Below, in pieces: positions 51,239-62,212 of a stretch of 64,000 nucleotides of DNA (positions are counted from its first letter, which is position 1; each line of letters opens with the position of its first letter). The DNA is from Bacillus sp. FJAT-42376 (GTDB lineage Bacteria > Bacillota > Bacilli > Bacillales > Bacillaceae). The notes under the pieces are model-generated. The model was not told where the DNA came from. It made no database searches and saw nothing but the letters and a program-made list of their open reading frames with translations. The stretch covers positions 3,906,001 to 3,970,000 of the forward strand of contig NZ_CP033906.1 in the NCBI RefSeq assembly GCF_003816055.1. The letters run 5' to 3'. The translations under genes and the position numbers were made by a program.

Positions 51239-52165
51239 TCAGCGCTCTCCTTCTTCAATTACATCTGCAAGCTTTGTAGTAAATTGCTCAGCCGCATTCA
51301 GCCCCATTCTTTTCAGACGGAAATTCATCGCAGCCACTTCGATGATCACCGCTAAGTTTCGGCCCGGACGAACAGGGACAGTTAGCTTTTGAATATTCGT
51401 ATCGATGATTTTCATGGTTTCTTCTTCTAACCCTAAGCGGTCATATTGCTTTTTCGCGTCCCATGTCTCCAAATCGATGACAAGTGTAATGCGCTTGTTG
51501 CTGCGGACAGCACCAGCGCCGAATAAGGTCATCACATCAATGATTCCAAGACCGCGGATTTCGAGCAAATGCTCAATCAGCTCGGGAGCATTCCCAATCA
51601 GCGTATTCTGATCTTCCTGGCGGATTTCTACACAATCGTCTGCTACCAGACGGTGTCCGCGTTTCACTAGCTCAAGAGCTGTTTCACTTTTCCCTACTCC
51701 GCTTTTTCCGATAATCAGCACACCGACCCCATAAATATCAACCAGAACTCCGTGAACGGCCGTAGTAGGGGCAAGCTTGCTTTCTAAAAAGTTTGTTAAA
51801 TGACTGGAAAGACGAGTTGTTTTCATAGAAGATTTTAAAACAGGCACACCATTTTTTTCAGAAGCCTCTCTAAGCTCTTCCGGAATTTCCAGATCTCTCG
51901 ACACGATAATTGCCGGAGTAATGGACGTGCATAATCCAGCCATCCGTTCTTCTTTTTCATGTCTTGGCAGCTTTTCAAAAAAAGAGAGCTCTGTCTTCCC
52001 GAGAATTTGTACCCGGTCTTTTGGGTAATAGGCAAAATACCCTGCGATTTCAAGCCCCGGTCTTGACAGGTCGCTTGTCGTAATCGGACGGTTAATTCCC
52101 TCTTCACCGCTAATGAGCTCCATTTTAAACTTTTCCATTAAATCCTTTGTACGTACTTTAGGCAT
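51239..52165 (-). CDS. hprK: HPr kinase/phosphorylase
   Basis: The 308-residue bifunctional enzyme phosphorylates Ser46 of HPr and Crh when fructose-1,6-bisphosphate is high and reverses it when phosphate is high. Walker A GKSGVGKS is at residues 153-160; the HprK signature with [17 protein letters not shown] is near 205. It is the key sensor of carbon catabolite repression and first in its operon. Confidence 0.97.
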   Translation of the reverse strand: MPKVRTKDLMEKFKMELISGEEGINRPITTSDLSRPGLEIAGYFAYYPKDRVQILGKTELSFFEKLPRHEKEERMAGLCTSITPAIIVSRDLEIPEELREASEKNGVPVLKSSMKTTRLSSHLTNFLESKLAPTTAVHGVLVDIYGVGVLIIGKSGVGKSETALELVKRGHRLVADDCVEIRQEDQNTLIGNAPELIEHLLEIRGLGIIDVMTLFGAGAVRSNKRITLVIDLETWDAKKQYDRLGLEEETMKIIDTNIQKLTVPVRPGRNLAVIIEVAAMNFRLKRMGLNAAEQFTTKLADVIEEGER

Positions 52166-52362
52166 AGATGTGTCCTCCCTTTAGCCAAACACCATATGTA
52201 AAATCTTCTTCCATTTTAGCACTTTTATCTCTGCGGATGTAGACTTTCGGTAACAGCGCTTTACCTATACGGGGTTCTTTTTTCCCCAATCCATCATTTA
52301 TTTCAGACGAAACACGGACTTGGCAGATGCATATGAGGGCTCACCATATTCCATTTAGAAGA

Positions 52363-52391
52363 AAACCTCCTGACGACTGACAGGAGGCTTT
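52363..52391 (-). terminator. Terminator of the metallophosphoesterase gene
   Basis: On the minus strand AGCCTCCTGTCAGTCGTCAGGAGGTTTTC, placed within a few bases of the stop. Confidence 0.85.
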
Positions 52392-52394
52392 GAA

Positions 52395-53255
52395 CTAATC
52401 CAGCTTTAGTACATATGGTTTTTCCCGTTCTTTATTTAAATACGGAGAGTATGTTCTCACTTGAATGCCGGTCTGTTTCCAGGTGAGAATCTTCAGATAT
52501 CCTCCGCCTCCCTCAGCAAGGCCCTGGTAGTTGGCCAGCAGCTGATACACTTTTCTGCCTTTTTGCGGAGTATCCAGCCTTGCTGATACTCCATAATAAT
52601 GCCCGCTTAGGACGAGTTTTACATTTTTGTTCGGCACTACTACCTCTTGGTATATTCTTTCTCCGTTTTTGCTTCGGGTCCCTTTGTACGTTAAGTAATC
52701 ATGAAAGGCAAGGACTGCATCCAAGTTTTTATGATGCTTCAGAACACGGTTCATCCATTTCACCTCGCCTTTTCCAGCCTTGCACCAGCCCATGTAAACA
52801 AAAAGCTTTCCACCCGCTATATCGTAGTGACCGCAGTTATCCAGAAAAGAAACCTTATAAAAAGGCTTGGATTTAAAGCGGTGCTCGCCGAAAAAACGGT
52901 GGTAAGGCTGGAGGCCGCCGTCAAAAGTAAAATCATGATTCCCAGGCAGAACACCATAGGCAAATCCCTGATCGTCAAGCTTGCGGAATGCCTGGTCATT
53001 TCTTTCCCATTGGCTGTATTCCCTCGGATTATGCACCAGGTCTCCTGTATGGGTCAAATAAGAAATCCTGGCAGGAACTCTGTTTTTTACGATCCAGTCC
53101 ATTTGGCTGATCAGGATTTTAGGATGGGCTTTCGCATAATATTGGGTATCCGTCATCCATACAAAAGAGAAATCTTCATTTGCATGCCCCTCATAAGGCA
53201 GAGCCGTCAGAATAAATATCACGAGTGAAATCAGCAGTATTCGAAAAGTTTTCAT
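52395..53255 (-). CDS. Secreted calcineurin-like metallophosphoesterase
   Basis: The 286-residue protein has a signal peptide (to about residue 25, GHA-NE) and the metallophosphoesterase motifs VWMTDTQYY, THTGDLVHNP, VLPGNHDFTFD, LAFHDYL and LVLSGHYYGV, which coordinate two metals. The substrate is not clear; extracellular phosphate scavenging or nucleotide hydrolysis is possible. It resembles a single catalytic domain of larger B. subtilis exported phosphoesterases. Transcribed alone. Confidence 0.9.
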   Translation of the reverse strand: MKTFRILLISLVIFILTALPYEGHANEDFSFVWMTDTQYYAKAHPKILISQMDWIVKNRVPARISYLTHTGDLVHNPREYSQWERNDQAFRKLDDQGFAYGVLPGNHDFTFDGGLQPYHRFFGEHRFKSKPFYKVSFLDNCGHYDIAGGKLFVYMGWCKAGKGEVKWMNRVLKHHKNLDAVLAFHDYLTYKGTRSKNGERIYQEVVVPNKNVKLVLSGHYYGVSARLDTPQKGRKVYQLLANYQGLAEGGGGYLKILTWKQTGIQVRTYSPYLNKEREKPYVLKLD

Positions 53256-53488
53256 CTTATCACCTGGTCGTTATCATTCCCATTTTCGGAAAAAGTACCA
53301 GTGATCATTTGTGTTCAGAAAATAGTCTAAGATGATAATGAGTTACCTTAACATTATGGCTGAATCCTTTTCGGTGATCCGTCGAGGAATCGGGCAGAGA
53401 CGACTCCTTTGCTCTTCACGCTTTCGGGCTCACATCGTTCCGCAGCCGCGCCGGAATGACGCTCAACCCGAAATCATCTGCAAATGAA

Positions 53489-53522
53489 AACAGGGAAACG
53501 CTCAGCATGCGTATCCCTGTTG
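53489..53522 (-). terminator. Terminator of yvlD
   Basis: On the minus strand AACAGGGATACGCATGC...GCGTTTCCCTGTT. Nearly the same stem ends uvrA at 55898-55935. Confidence 0.82.
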
Positions 53523-53549
53523 TGGGTGCTGTTTAGACAGCGCCTAACT

Positions 53550-53915
53550 TTATTTGTTCTCCCTCATCGGTTCAATAACACCTTTCTGAACAATCAGATG
53601 GAGGAGGGAAATAACAATGGAGGCCAGCAAGGATGTACCGAAACCGCTGATATTAAAAGCATCTCCCATGATTCCCTGTGTAATCATAAGCGTAATCGCA
53701 TTGATGACAAACAGGAACAGACCCAAAGTCAGGACCGTGACAGGGAGGGTCAATATTATTAAGAACGGTTTAATTAAAACGTTAATAATAGATAGGACGA
53801 GGCTCGCTATGACCGCTGCCCAAATGCTGACAATTTGAAAATCATCTTTAAAAATCAGTGCACAAACCATTAATATGACTGCATTGATAAGAACACTGAT
53901 GATCCATCTAATCAC
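53550..53915 (-). CDS. yvlD: YvlD-type membrane protein (phage-holin superfamily IV fold)
   Basis: The 121-residue protein has four transmembrane helices (about 3-20, 28-48, 57-78, 88-110), with SLVLSIINVLIKPFLIILTLP between. It is close to B. subtilis YvlD. The holin name is a fold relation; function unknown, associated with cell-envelope stress regulons. The start overlaps yvlC by eight bases. Confidence 0.88.
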   Translation of the reverse strand: MIRWIISVLINAVILMVCALIFKDDFQIVSIWAAVIASLVLSIINVLIKPFLIILTLPVTVLTLGLFLFVINAITLMITQGIMGDAFNISGFGTSLLASIVISLLHLIVQKGVIEPMRENK

Positions 53916-54108
53916 GGAAGGAATCTCCTTCCTTGGATAACAAGAATACTAGGAGCAGGTACACGAAAAGCAGGCCTCCGGAAGTTGGTATTAAGGCGAT
54001 AAGGAAAATGATCCGCAGTAAGTTGGCATTCAATCCATATCTTTCTGCAATTCCGCCTAGAACCCCCGCCACTTTTTTGTTGCTTCTTGATCGCGTCAGT
54101 TTCTTCAT
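53908..54108 (-). CDS. yvlC: PspC-domain protein YvlC
   Basis: ATG 54108 after AGAGAGGTG gives 66 residues starting MKKLTRSRSNKKVAGVLGGI. The PspC domain is typical: basic N-terminus, GGIAERYGLNANLLRIIFLI and one or two hydrophobic helices. Linked to phage-shock/envelope-stress responses (in Bacillus, sigma-W type control). Coupled with yvlB and yvlD. Confidence 0.9.
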   Translation of the reverse strand: MKKLTRSRSNKKVAGVLGGIAERYGLNANLLRIIFLIALIPTSGGLLFVYLLLVFLLSKEGDSFRD

Positions 54109-54113
54109 TGGAT

Positions 54114-55229
54114 TCACCTCTCTATATGCTTTAAAACAACAGAACTTGTTTTTGAATCAGCAAATACAGACAGGTCGCCCGGTGCAGATTCATTGGACCG
54201 GAACTTCAGCTCTTTAGCGATAGACTCGTGTTTTTCTCCCGTCACTTCAAGGGCATCCAGGTAGCAATGAAGTGAGCCCAGATTTGATTTCAATTCCCCA
54301 CTCGCCTTTATACCCTGAGGGATGGAGATTTCGACGCTGCCCGTTGCGGCACTGCAATGAATGGTTTTGCATTCCGGGTCTGAAGTCTGCAGCAGAATTT
54401 TGCCGTTAAAGCTTTGAAGATCCAGCTTCTTTCCGGCTCCCCGGACATCAATCATTCCATGAATCGTCTCGGCTTCTACCGTCTGAAACTGGTGCTGAGC
54501 CAATTTTATCTGTCCATTAGCTGTTTCAAGTTCTGCTTTTTCTCCTGAAAGTCCCGTTAACGAAATGACTCCGTTAGCGGTTTTTGCTTTAAAATCCTTT
54601 ACTGTTAGCTGTTCCCCTCTAATGGGACCGCTAAACAGTTTAACTTTTGCCGAGTCATATACTTTAGATGGCAGGTAGATCCGGACATTTGCTTTCATGG
54701 ATTTTTTTTCACATTGAATTCGAAGCTTGCTGCCTTCCATTTCACTGTAGAAATTTTTCAGGAATGCTTCCTTTGCCTGAACAGCATCCTCTGTTTGGTA
54801 CACTTTCGTCTCGCACTCAATCCGGACATCTTCCTCAGACCAAGGGGTAAAGGTGACATTTCCGTTTACAATCTGGACATCCCATTCTTTCAGTCCTTTT
54901 CCGCTGAACTGGAAAATGTGCTGAACATCATATGAAGTGCCTATTGCTAAATCAAGATCCATCTCCTTTACCTTTTTGACAGCAAAGTCGATCCAGTTCA
55001 TTAATTTGGAAGCTGTTTTTCCGGCACCCGTTTCTTCCTGGTTCTCTGAATATGTTGTCTGCTTCTCTTTTTCATCCTTTTTAAGCAAAATAGAAGGAGA
55101 AAAGGAGGCCCATTTTTTTTCATGGCTTTCCTTTTCATGATCAAGTTTTTCGATAAGAGAAAGAGCTTCTTCTACTGTGAGCTTTCCTTCCTCTACGAGC
55201 TTTAAGATCCTTCGGCGTTCTTCCTGCAC
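54114..55229 (-). CDS. yvlB: DUF4097-type adhesin-like protein YvlB
   Basis: GTG 55229, seven bases after AGGAGG, starts VQEERRRILKLVEEGKLTVEEAL (371 residues); a longer frame to 55289 lacks a ribosome site. The N-terminal part is an SHOCT-like/DUF1707-like helical hairpin. The rest is a DUF4097 beta-helix (ANGVISLTGLSGEKAELETANGQI, LQSFNGKILLQTSDPE). Works with YvlA, C and D in a sigma-W-type envelope-stress operon in B. subtilis; molecular role unknown. Confidence 0.9.
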   Translation of the reverse strand: MQEERRRILKLVEEGKLTVEEALSLIEKLDHEKESHEKKWASFSPSILLKKDEKEKQTTYSENQEETGAGKTASKLMNWIDFAVKKVKEMDLDLAIGTSYDVQHIFQFSGKGLKEWDVQIVNGNVTFTPWSEEDVRIECETKVYQTEDAVQAKEAFLKNFYSEMEGSKLRIQCEKKSMKANVRIYLPSKVYDSAKVKLFSGPIRGEQLTVKDFKAKTANGVISLTGLSGEKAELETANGQIKLAQHQFQTVEAETIHGMIDVRGAGKKLDLQSFNGKILLQTSDPECKTIHCSAATGSVEISIPQGIKASGELKSNLGSLHCYLDALEVTGEKHESIAKELKFRSNESAPGDLSVFADSKTSSVVLKHIER

Positions 55230-55294
55230 AGTGATTCCTCCTCGCGTAATGCAGCTTAATATCACCCTATTCGGCAAGGTGAAAATCAATCCCT

Positions 55295-55612
55295 TTAAAC
55301 TGTTTTTAAAATGTTAATGCCTTTTACAATGTTCCAGACAAATACGGCAAAATTAATGAGAAGAATGACTGGAAAACCTGAAAGAAAGACGATTCCAATC
55401 AGCTGATCCTGTCCGGCAAAGGCAGTTCCAAGGAAAAGAAAGATATAGACAAGAATGGTTGCGGCAGGAATAATATGGGATATAAATGACTTTTTAGCAT
55501 GATGTTTTGACCCTGGATCATCCGTTACAAAATAAACAATCAGCGGGAACAGAAACGGGGCAAACAGCACACTGAAATAACAAAGAGAAGACACCAATTT
55601 ATCGGTTTTCAT
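55295..55612 (-). CDS. yvlA: DUF4870 membrane protein YvlA
   Basis: The 105-residue protein has three hydrophobic helices and the DUF4870 pattern (LCYFSVLFAPFLFPLIVYFV, KHHAKKSFISHI, FVWNIVKGINIL). First gene of the yvlABCD operon. Function unknown. Confidence 0.88.
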   Translation of the reverse strand: MKTDKLVSSLCYFSVLFAPFLFPLIVYFVTDDPGSKHHAKKSFISHIIPAATILVYIFLFLGTAFAGQDQLIGIVFLSGFPVILLINFAVFVWNIVKGINILKTV

Positions 55613-55952
55613 TCCATTTCAGCTCCTTTTTCTATTCATACGGTTCACGGCGGCATTTGGTTTCAATACAGGACACAATTGAAAAGTTAAATAGGCAGGC
55701 TTAAAGAAGAAAAGAGGCGATTTAAAAAGTATGATTAGATGTCCTACTGACTATTTAACTTTAAATGGTTAAAGCTTATTCCCGCCGCAGGGCTCTCTTA
55801 TACAGCGGAGGACGGTGAGGCTCAGTTTCACCCGGCCCGCTCCTTCCGCAGGAGTGTCGCCCTTCCGCTTTAACCCGCCTGACGTAAAAACGTCACAAGA
55901 AAAAGGGAAACGCTCAGAATGCGTCTCCCTTTTTTTGTGAACAGGACTTGGT
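55613..55952. other. uvrA-yvlA intergenic region
   Basis: Contains the yvlA promoter region (no motif assigned), an intergenic repeat at about 55782-55882 related to the element between pgk and tpiA (GGTGAGGCTC...GCAGGAGTGTCGCCCTTCCGC), and the uvrA terminator. Confidence 0.65.
55898..55935 (-). terminator. Terminator of uvrA
   Basis: On the minus strand AAAAAGGGAGACGCATTC...GAGCGTTTCCCTTTTT; shares its stem with the yvlD terminator at 53489-53522. Confidence 0.85.
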
Positions 55953-58826
55953 TTATTTAGCAACAGTTTCTTTTTCTTTCACAAGCTTTTTCATCCGGTC
56001 GCGTTCCCGTTCAATAATCGGTTTCAAATAACGGCCGGTGTATGAGGCTTGTTCTTCCATAATTTTTTCTGGAGTTCCTGTGGCGATGATCTGACCGCCT
56101 CCATTTCCTCCTTCAGGTCCAAGGTCTACTAAATAATCGGCAGCTTTAATCACATCAAGATTATGCTCAATCACGAGAACAGTGTCCCCATTTTCCACTA
56201 GACGCTGGAGGACTTTCAGCAGTCTTGCGATGTCATCCACATGCAGACCGGTTGTCGGTTCATCCAAAATATACAGCGAACGTCCTGTTGACCGGCGGTG
56301 CAGTTCTGAGGCAAGCTTCACACGCTGAGCTTCTCCTCCTGAAAGAGTGGTTGCCGGCTGTCCTAACGTAATATATCCAAGCCCGACATCAAAGACGGTT
56401 TGCAATTTCCGGTGAATCTTCGGGATATTTTCAAAAAAGCCAAGCGCATCTTCTACCGTCATCCCTAATATATCCGATATATTTTTCCCTTTGTATTGAA
56501 CTTCAAGCGTCTCGCGGTTATAGCGTTTTCCATGGCATACTTCGCAGGGCACGTATACATCCGGCAGGAAATGCATTTCGATTTTGATAATCCCGTCGCC
56601 GCGGCATGCCTCACAGCGTCCGCCTTTTACATTGAAGCTGAAACGGCCTTTTTTGTAGCCTCTCACCTTCGCTTCGTTTGTCGATGCAAACACATCGCGG
56701 ATGTCATCAAAAACTCCGGTATAGGTGGCCGGGTTTGACCGAGGTGTTCTGCCGATAGGAGACTGGTCAATATCAATGACTTTATCCAAATGTTCGATTC
56801 CAAGAATTTCTTTATGCTCACCCGGCTTCGTTTTTGCTTTATGCAGCCGCTGCGCGAGCGATTTATGAAGAATTTCATTCACCAGTGTGCTTTTCCCCGA
56901 ACCTGATACTCCTGTAACGGAAATAAAGGTTCCGAGCGGGAATTTCACAGAGACATTTTTGAGATTGTTCTCCTGGGCCCCTTTGATTTCAATATACCTT
57001 CCATCCGGCTTTCTTCTTTCCGCTGGGAGCGGAATAAATTTTTTGCCTGAAAGATATTTGCCGGTCAGCGATTTCTCATCATCCATGACCTCTTGCGGCG
57101 TTCCTGCGGAAATAACATTGCCTCCGTGAACCCCGGCACCCGGACCGATATCAATCAGGTAATCAGCAGCGAGCATCGTATCTTCATCATGTTCGACGAC
57201 AATCAATGTATTCCCGATATCCCGCATGTTCTGGAGCGTTTCAATAAGCCGGTCATTATCCCGCTGATGGAGACCGATGGATGGCTCATCGAGAATGTAC
57301 AGAACACCGGTCAGTTTGGATCCAATTTGGGTGGCAAGTCTGATTCTCTGGGCTTCTCCCCCGGATAGGGAACCGGCTGACCGGTTCAGCGTCAGATAAT
57401 CGAGACCTACATTTATAAGAAAGCTCAGCCGTTCGCAGATCTCTCTTAAAATCAAATTGGCAATCTTCATTTCTTTTTCTGACAGTTCAAGATTCCCGAA
57501 AAATTCATGCGCCTGCTGCACAGAAAGAGTCGTGGTCTCACCGACATGGCGGCCGTCTATTTTCACTGCAAGCGTCTCTTTTTTCAGTCTGTACCCTTTA
57601 CACGATGGGCAGGGCTGCTGAGCCATATATTTTTCCATCTGCTCCCGGATATAATCGGAGCTTGTCTCGCGGTAGCGGCGCTCAATATTTTTCATGACGC
57701 CTTCAAATTTCATATAGCTTTCTCTTACTTGGCCAAAGTCATTTTCATAGCGGAAATAGATTTCATCTTTGCCGCTTCCCTCTAAAATTTTATCCAGAAG
57801 ATTCTTCGGCAGATCTTTAACCGGGATGTTCATGTCAATTCCGTAATGGCTGCAGACAGCTTCCAGAAGCTGAGGGTAGTACTGAGAGCTTGTCGGCTCC
57901 CATGGAGCAATTGCATGCTGCTTAAGCGTTAAGTGCTCATTTGGAATAACGAGCTCCCGGTCCACTTCGAGCTTGGAACCGAGACCGTCACATGAAGGAC
58001 AGGCTCCAAACGGGCTGTTAAAGGAGAACATTCTCGGTTCCAGCTCGCCGATTGAAAACCCGCAATATGGGCAGGCATGATGTTCACTGAAAAGAAGCTC
58101 CTCCTCTCCCATTACGTCGATCATGACTTTTCCTTCTCCCAAAGCCAGAGCTGCTTCCAGAGAGTCACTTAGACGGGCTTCAATCCCGTCCTTGATCACA
58201 ATCCGGTCGATGACTACTTCAATGGAGTGCTTTTTGTTCTTCTCCAGCGTAATATCGTCAGAGAGTTCCATCATTTCTCCATTAATCCGGACCCTTACGT
58301 ATCCTTGTTTTTTAATATCCTCAAGCGTTTTCGCATGGGTTCCCTTTCTGCCCGAGACAATCGGAGATAGAACCTGAAGCTTTGTGCGCTCTGGGAATTC
58401 CATGATCCGGTCCACCATCTGCTGAATCGTTTGCGATGTAATTTCGATGCCGTGATTCGGACAGACCGGCCGTCCTACACGTGCGTAAAGAAGCCTTAAA
58501 TAATCATAGATTTCGGTAACGGTACCTACCGTTGACCGGGGATTCCGGCTTGTCGTCTTCTGATCAATTGAAATAGCCGGCGACAATCCATCAATGGAAT
58601 CGACATCCGGTTTATCCATTTGCCCGAGAAACTGCCGTGCATAGGCAGAGAGGGATTCCACATATCTGCGCTGTCCTTCTGCATAGATCGTATCAAAGGC
58701 AAGTGATGATTTTCCTGATCCGGAAAGGCCTGTTAATACCACAAGCTGGTTTCGCGGAATTGCCACATCGATATTTTTCAGATTGTGCGCTCTGGCTCCC
58801 TTTACAATAATTTGCTCACTGGCCAT
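55953..58826 (-). CDS. uvrA: UvrABC excinuclease subunit A
   Basis: The 957-residue damage-recognition ATPase has two ABC modules: Walker [15 protein letters not shown] (about 31-44) and [13 protein letters not shown] (about 640), signatures [13 protein letters not shown] and [15 protein letters not shown]. Two zinc modules are seen (CPYCGF...CPSCDG near 255-280; CEACRGDG...CEVCHG near 735-765). It acts with UvrB in nucleotide excision repair. Seven bases after uvrB. Confidence 0.98.
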   Translation of the reverse strand: MASEQIIVKGARAHNLKNIDVAIPRNQLVVLTGLSGSGKSSLAFDTIYAEGQRRYVESLSAYARQFLGQMDKPDVDSIDGLSPAISIDQKTTSRNPRSTVGTVTEIYDYLRLLYARVGRPVCPNHGIEITSQTIQQMVDRIMEFPERTKLQVLSPIVSGRKGTHAKTLEDIKKQGYVRVRINGEMMELSDDITLEKNKKHSIEVVIDRIVIKDGIEARLSDSLEAALALGEGKVMIDVMGEEELLFSEHHACPYCGFSIGELEPRMFSFNSPFGACPSCDGLGSKLEVDRELVIPNEHLTLKQHAIAPWEPTSSQYYPQLLEAVCSHYGIDMNIPVKDLPKNLLDKILEGSGKDEIYFRYENDFGQVRESYMKFEGVMKNIERRYRETSSDYIREQMEKYMAQQPCPSCKGYRLKKETLAVKIDGRHVGETTTLSVQQAHEFFGNLELSEKEMKIANLILREICERLSFLINVGLDYLTLNRSAGSLSGGEAQRIRLATQIGSKLTGVLYILDEPSIGLHQRDNDRLIETLQNMRDIGNTLIVVEHDEDTMLAADYLIDIGPGAGVHGGNVISAGTPQEVMDDEKSLTGKYLSGKKFIPLPAERRKPDGRYIEIKGAQENNLKNVSVKFPLGTFISVTGVSGSGKSTLVNEILHKSLAQRLHKAKTKPGEHKEILGIEHLDKVIDIDQSPIGRTPRSNPATYTGVFDDIRDVFASTNEAKVRGYKKGRFSFNVKGGRCEACRGDGIIKIEMHFLPDVYVPCEVCHGKRYNRETLEVQYKGKNISDILGMTVEDALGFFENIPKIHRKLQTVFDVGLGYITLGQPATTLSGGEAQRVKLASELHRRSTGRSLYILDEPTTGLHVDDIARLLKVLQRLVENGDTVLVIEHNLDVIKAADYLVDLGPEGGNGGGQIIATGTPEKIMEEQASYTGRYLKPIIERERDRMKKLVKEKETVAK

Positions 58827-58833
58827 ACTTTCG

Positions 58834-60813
58834 TCATCCTTCCGCTTTCAGCTCTATTAACAAGTCACGAAGCTCTGCGGCCCTTTCGAAATCGAGGCCT
58901 TTTGCTGCTTCTTTCATTTCTTTTTCCATTTGGGCAATGACTTTTTCTCGCTCTTTCTTTGTCATCTTAGCCATTTTCGGTGCTGCCTTACCGGCATCAT
59001 CTTCTACCGCTTCCATCGTTGCACGGATTACGTCCCGTATCTCTTTTTGAATCGTTTTCGGTTCAACTCCATGGATGCGGTTGTATTCTTCCTGTGTTTC
59101 ACGGCGCCTCTTCGTTTCGTTTATGGCAACTTCCATTGAATTCGTGATTTTATCTGCATACATAATAACGTGGCCATTGGAGTTTCTGGCTGCGCGTCCG
59201 GTAATCTGAATGAGGGAACGCTCGGAGCGAAGGAATCCCTCTTTATCGGCATCAAGAATGGCAACGAGAGACACCTCAGGTATATCAAGCCCTTCCCGGA
59301 GAAGGTTAATCCCTACCAGAACATCATGCTTTCCAAGCCTTAGGTCGCGTATGACTTCAATCCGCTCCAGCGTTTTAATTTCGGAGTGGAGGTAGTTGAC
59401 TTTAATTCCGATTTCACGAAGGTAATTGGTCAGATCCTCAGACATTTTTTTCGTCAGCGTCGTGACGAGGACCCTCTCATTCTTTTCTACCCTCGCATTG
59501 ATTTCCCCGATCAGATCATCAATTTGGCCCTGAATCGGACGGACTTCAATGTTCGGATCAAGCAATCCGGTCGGACGGATAATCTGCTCCACCATTTCAT
59601 CTGTGTGTTCGATTTCATAAGGCCCCGGTGTAGCGGAAACATAAATCATGTTCGTCATGTGTTTCTCGAACTCTTCAAAGCGAAGCGGCCTGTTGTCTTT
59701 GGCAGACGGGAGACGGAACCCATGATCGACAAGGACCTGCTTTCGCGCCTGGTCTCCATTAAACATTCCGCGCACCTGCGGGAGTGTAACGTGCGACTCA
59801 TCCACGACGATCATGAAATCGTCCGGGAAGTAGTCAAGCAAAGTATAAGGTGTGGAGCCGGGGGGTCTTAACGTAAGGTGGCGGGAGTAGTTCTCAATCC
59901 CTGAACAAAACCCCATTTCCCTCATCATTTCCAAATCATATCTCGTCCTTTGCTCAAGCCTTTGAGCTTCCAGGAGCTTCCCTGCTTCCCTCATCTTAAC
60001 TAATTCTTCATCCAGCTCTTTTTCAATGTTTCCTATGGCAACGTTCATTTTTTCTTCCCGGGTTACGAAGTGGGATGCAGGGAAAATCGCAACATGCTCA
60101 CGCTCGCCGAGTATTTCGCCGGTTAACGCATCCACTTCCCGGATCCGGTCAATCTCGTCTCCGAAAAATTCAATCCTCATGCAATGCTCATCTCTTGAAG
60201 CCGGGAAAATTTCGACAACATCGCCGCGCACCCTGAATGTACCGCGCTTAAAATCTATATCATTCCGTTCATACTGGATATCTACAAGTCTTCTGAGGAG
60301 CTGATTGCGCTCGAGCTCCATGCCGGTCCGGAGAGAGACGACGAGCTCTTTGTATTCTTCCGGCGAACCGAGTCCGTAGATGCAGGAGACACTGGCAATA
60401 ATAATGACATCTCTGCGTTCAAACAATGACGTTGTTGCTGAATGGCGGAGCTTGTCAATTTCATCATTGATGCTTGCATCCTTTTCTATAAAGGTATCGG
60501 TCTGAGGGACATAGGCTTCCGGCTGATAGTAATCATAATAACTCACAAAATACTCTACAGCATTGTTAGGGAAGAATTCCTTAAACTCGCTGTAAAGCTG
60601 TCCTGCCAATGTTTTATTATGCGCAATGACGAGAGTCGGCTTGTTTACTTCCTTAATAACATTTGAAACCGTAAAGGTTTTTCCTGTTCCGGTAGCCCCA
60701 AGCAGCGTCTGATGCTTTTTCCCGTCACGAATCCCTTCCACCAGCTTTTTAATTGCTGCAGGCTGATCCCCTTCAGGCTTATATTTTGAAACCAAATCAA
60801 ACCGGTCTTCCAC
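58834..60813 (-). CDS. uvrB: UvrABC excinuclease subunit B
   Basis: The 659-residue helicase-like protein starts at GTG 60813 behind GGGGGCC. It has Walker [13 protein letters not shown] (about 38-49), the beta-hairpin [13 protein letters not shown] that opens damaged DNA, helicase motif [12 protein letters not shown] and the C-terminal UVR motif [11 protein letters not shown] for UvrC. An SOS box lies upstream. Confidence 0.98.
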   Translation of the reverse strand: MEDRFDLVSKYKPEGDQPAAIKKLVEGIRDGKKHQTLLGATGTGKTFTVSNVIKEVNKPTLVIAHNKTLAGQLYSEFKEFFPNNAVEYFVSYYDYYQPEAYVPQTDTFIEKDASINDEIDKLRHSATTSLFERRDVIIIASVSCIYGLGSPEEYKELVVSLRTGMELERNQLLRRLVDIQYERNDIDFKRGTFRVRGDVVEIFPASRDEHCMRIEFFGDEIDRIREVDALTGEILGEREHVAIFPASHFVTREEKMNVAIGNIEKELDEELVKMREAGKLLEAQRLEQRTRYDLEMMREMGFCSGIENYSRHLTLRPPGSTPYTLLDYFPDDFMIVVDESHVTLPQVRGMFNGDQARKQVLVDHGFRLPSAKDNRPLRFEEFEKHMTNMIYVSATPGPYEIEHTDEMVEQIIRPTGLLDPNIEVRPIQGQIDDLIGEINARVEKNERVLVTTLTKKMSEDLTNYLREIGIKVNYLHSEIKTLERIEVIRDLRLGKHDVLVGINLLREGLDIPEVSLVAILDADKEGFLRSERSLIQITGRAARNSNGHVIMYADKITNSMEVAINETKRRRETQEEYNRIHGVEPKTIQKEIRDVIRATMEAVEDDAGKAAPKMAKMTKKEREKVIAQMEKEMKEAAKGLDFERAAELRDLLIELKAEG

Positions 60814-60884
60814 ACAAAGGCCCCCAATTCACGCAATATCGTATTCATATTTTACCATACACTGTATGAGAAATTCCAAAGATA

Positions 60885-60898
60885 CGAACTAACGTTTG
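60885..60898. promoter_or_regulatory. LexA (DinR) SOS box of uvrBA
   Basis: CGAACTAACGTTTG fits the Bacillus SOS box CGAACRNRYGTTYC with mismatches at its right end; it lies 72 bases upstream of uvrB. Confidence 0.75.
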
Positions 60899-61083
60899 CA
60901 ATTTTTTCAACCTATTGAATAGTTTTCCCGCTTTTGCTGTCCGGCAATCTTTTTCTTTATAATTAACCGGGCGGTTCATTCGTGTTATTGCAAGGGAATC
61001 CCATTGGAGGAAGCGGTATACGCATGGAGCTGCCGGCATCCGCCCTCTCATGACCCCAAGCGCCGCCAATAGACCTTATAAAC

Positions 61084-61112
61084 AGCAAAAAACCGCGCAG
61101 CGCACGGTTTTT
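61084..61112 (-). terminator. Terminator of csbA
   Basis: AAAAAACCG / CGGTTTTTT arms around CGCAGCGCA, next to the csbA stop. Confidence 0.85.
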
Positions 61113-61114
61113 TG

Positions 61115-61351
61115 CTATTTATTCAAATGGTTCGGCTTACGGTTCATTTTCCGTGCATACATCATGCCGGCCACAAGGGAAACCGCATCCAGCCCGACAA
61201 TATAGTCAAACTCGGTATACCCTTTAAAATAAGAGGCGGCGATGAGAGCTGCCGTTAAAATCGTCCCTACTATATAGCTGTACGTAACTCTCGTAAAAAG
61301 CACGACGAGAACAAACGGAAAAATCAATGCTAAGATGGCTTTCGTCAGCAT
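61115..61351 (-). CDS. csbA: CsbA membrane protein
   Basis: ATG 61351 after AGAGGGAG gives 78 residues: MLTKAILALIFPFVLVVLFTRV and two more hydrophobic helices with ASYFKGYTEFDYIVGLDAVSL, close to B. subtilis CsbA. Function unknown. In B. subtilis it is a sigma-B gene. Upstream GTTTGC-N13-GGTAAT (minus strand, about 61372-61396) is only a weak match to the sigma-B consensus. Confidence 0.9.
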   Translation of the reverse strand: MLTKAILALIFPFVLVVLFTRVTYSYIVGTILTAALIAASYFKGYTEFDYIVGLDAVSLVAGMMYARKMNRKPNHLNK

Positions 61352-61416
61352 TGTGCACTCCCTCTTCTCTGTTGATATTACCGCTATTCTACCATGCAAA
61401 CACTGCAATGGATAGG

Positions 61417-62142
61417 TCATGCTTCCGCTTGGTTCATCAAAAGATCCGGGAAATCCGTCATAACTGCCGCCACTTTCGTCCGGATAAGCTTCCGGTACAT
61501 CTCCGTGTCATTAATCGTGTAAACTCTCAGGTCTCTTCCTGACTCCATATATTCCCGGCCTTGTTTTGAAAAAGCAAATTCTGCCGGACAGTGGATGCAG
61601 TCTGCCCCCATTCTGCCTGCTTTGGAAATGGCATCCGGAACCATTTTTTCAAATAGCCATGCCGCTTCAAACCGGTCACTGATTTTCTTTATTTTCCCGA
61701 CACTCTTTTCATTGAAAGATGAAAGAACTATTCTGCCGGTCAGCATTTTTTCATCTGCAAGCTTCATAACTTTCTCTTCCAGCATCGGGTATTCGAATAC
61801 ATCATTTTTCAGTTCGATATTCAGCTTCATCCCTGTTTTGTCATCCTGAAACCAGTTAAGTACTTCTTCCAAGTGAGGGACGGCTTCCCGGTAATAATCC
61901 GGATGAAACCAGCTGCCTGCATCCGCCTTACTAATCTCACTGTACGACAGATCTTTTACATATCCGATTCCATTCGTCGTCCGGTCAATCCGCTCATCAT
62001 GAATGACGACCAGTTCCCCATCCTTCGTCATTTGAACATCCAATTCAATTCCATGAGCCCCGGCTTCCTGTGCTTTCAGAAAAGCCAGCATCGTGTTTTC
62101 CGGGTAGCGGCCGCTATAGCCCCTGTGTGCGTATATATCCAT
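61417..62142 (-). CDS. Glycerophosphodiester phosphodiesterase (cytoplasmic type)
   Basis: ATG 62142, the site GGAGATG upstream, gives 241 residues starting MDIYAHRGYSGRYPENTM. The GDPD motif HRGxxxxxPENT, EAGAHGIELDVQMTKDGELVV and IHDERIDRTTNG supply the catalytic His pair and metal ligands. It splits glycerophosphodiesters to glycerol-3-phosphate plus alcohol. Without a signal peptide it is of the UgpQ type. It follows genes for a compatible ABC importer, so they likely form one operon. Confidence 0.93.
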   Translation of the reverse strand: MDIYAHRGYSGRYPENTMLAFLKAQEAGAHGIELDVQMTKDGELVVIHDERIDRTTNGIGYVKDLSYSEISKADAGSWFHPDYYREAVPHLEEVLNWFQDDKTGMKLNIELKNDVFEYPMLEEKVMKLADEKMLTGRIVLSSFNEKSVGKIKKISDRFEAAWLFEKMVPDAISKAGRMGADCIHCPAEFAFSKQGREYMESGRDLRVYTINDTEMYRKLIRTKVAAVMTDFPDLLMNQAEA

Positions 62143-62212
62143 TCCTGCATCTCCATTCTGAAAAAGTAAAGGACTGCCCAGTATGAACATTCGCTGGACA
62201 GTCCTTTGATGC

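Larger units (their letters stand above)
60814..61114. other. uvrB-csbA intergenic region
   Basis: Holds the SOS box, a possible -10 TAAAAT at about 60849-60855 (minus strand) and the csbA terminator. No gene seen. Confidence 0.6.
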
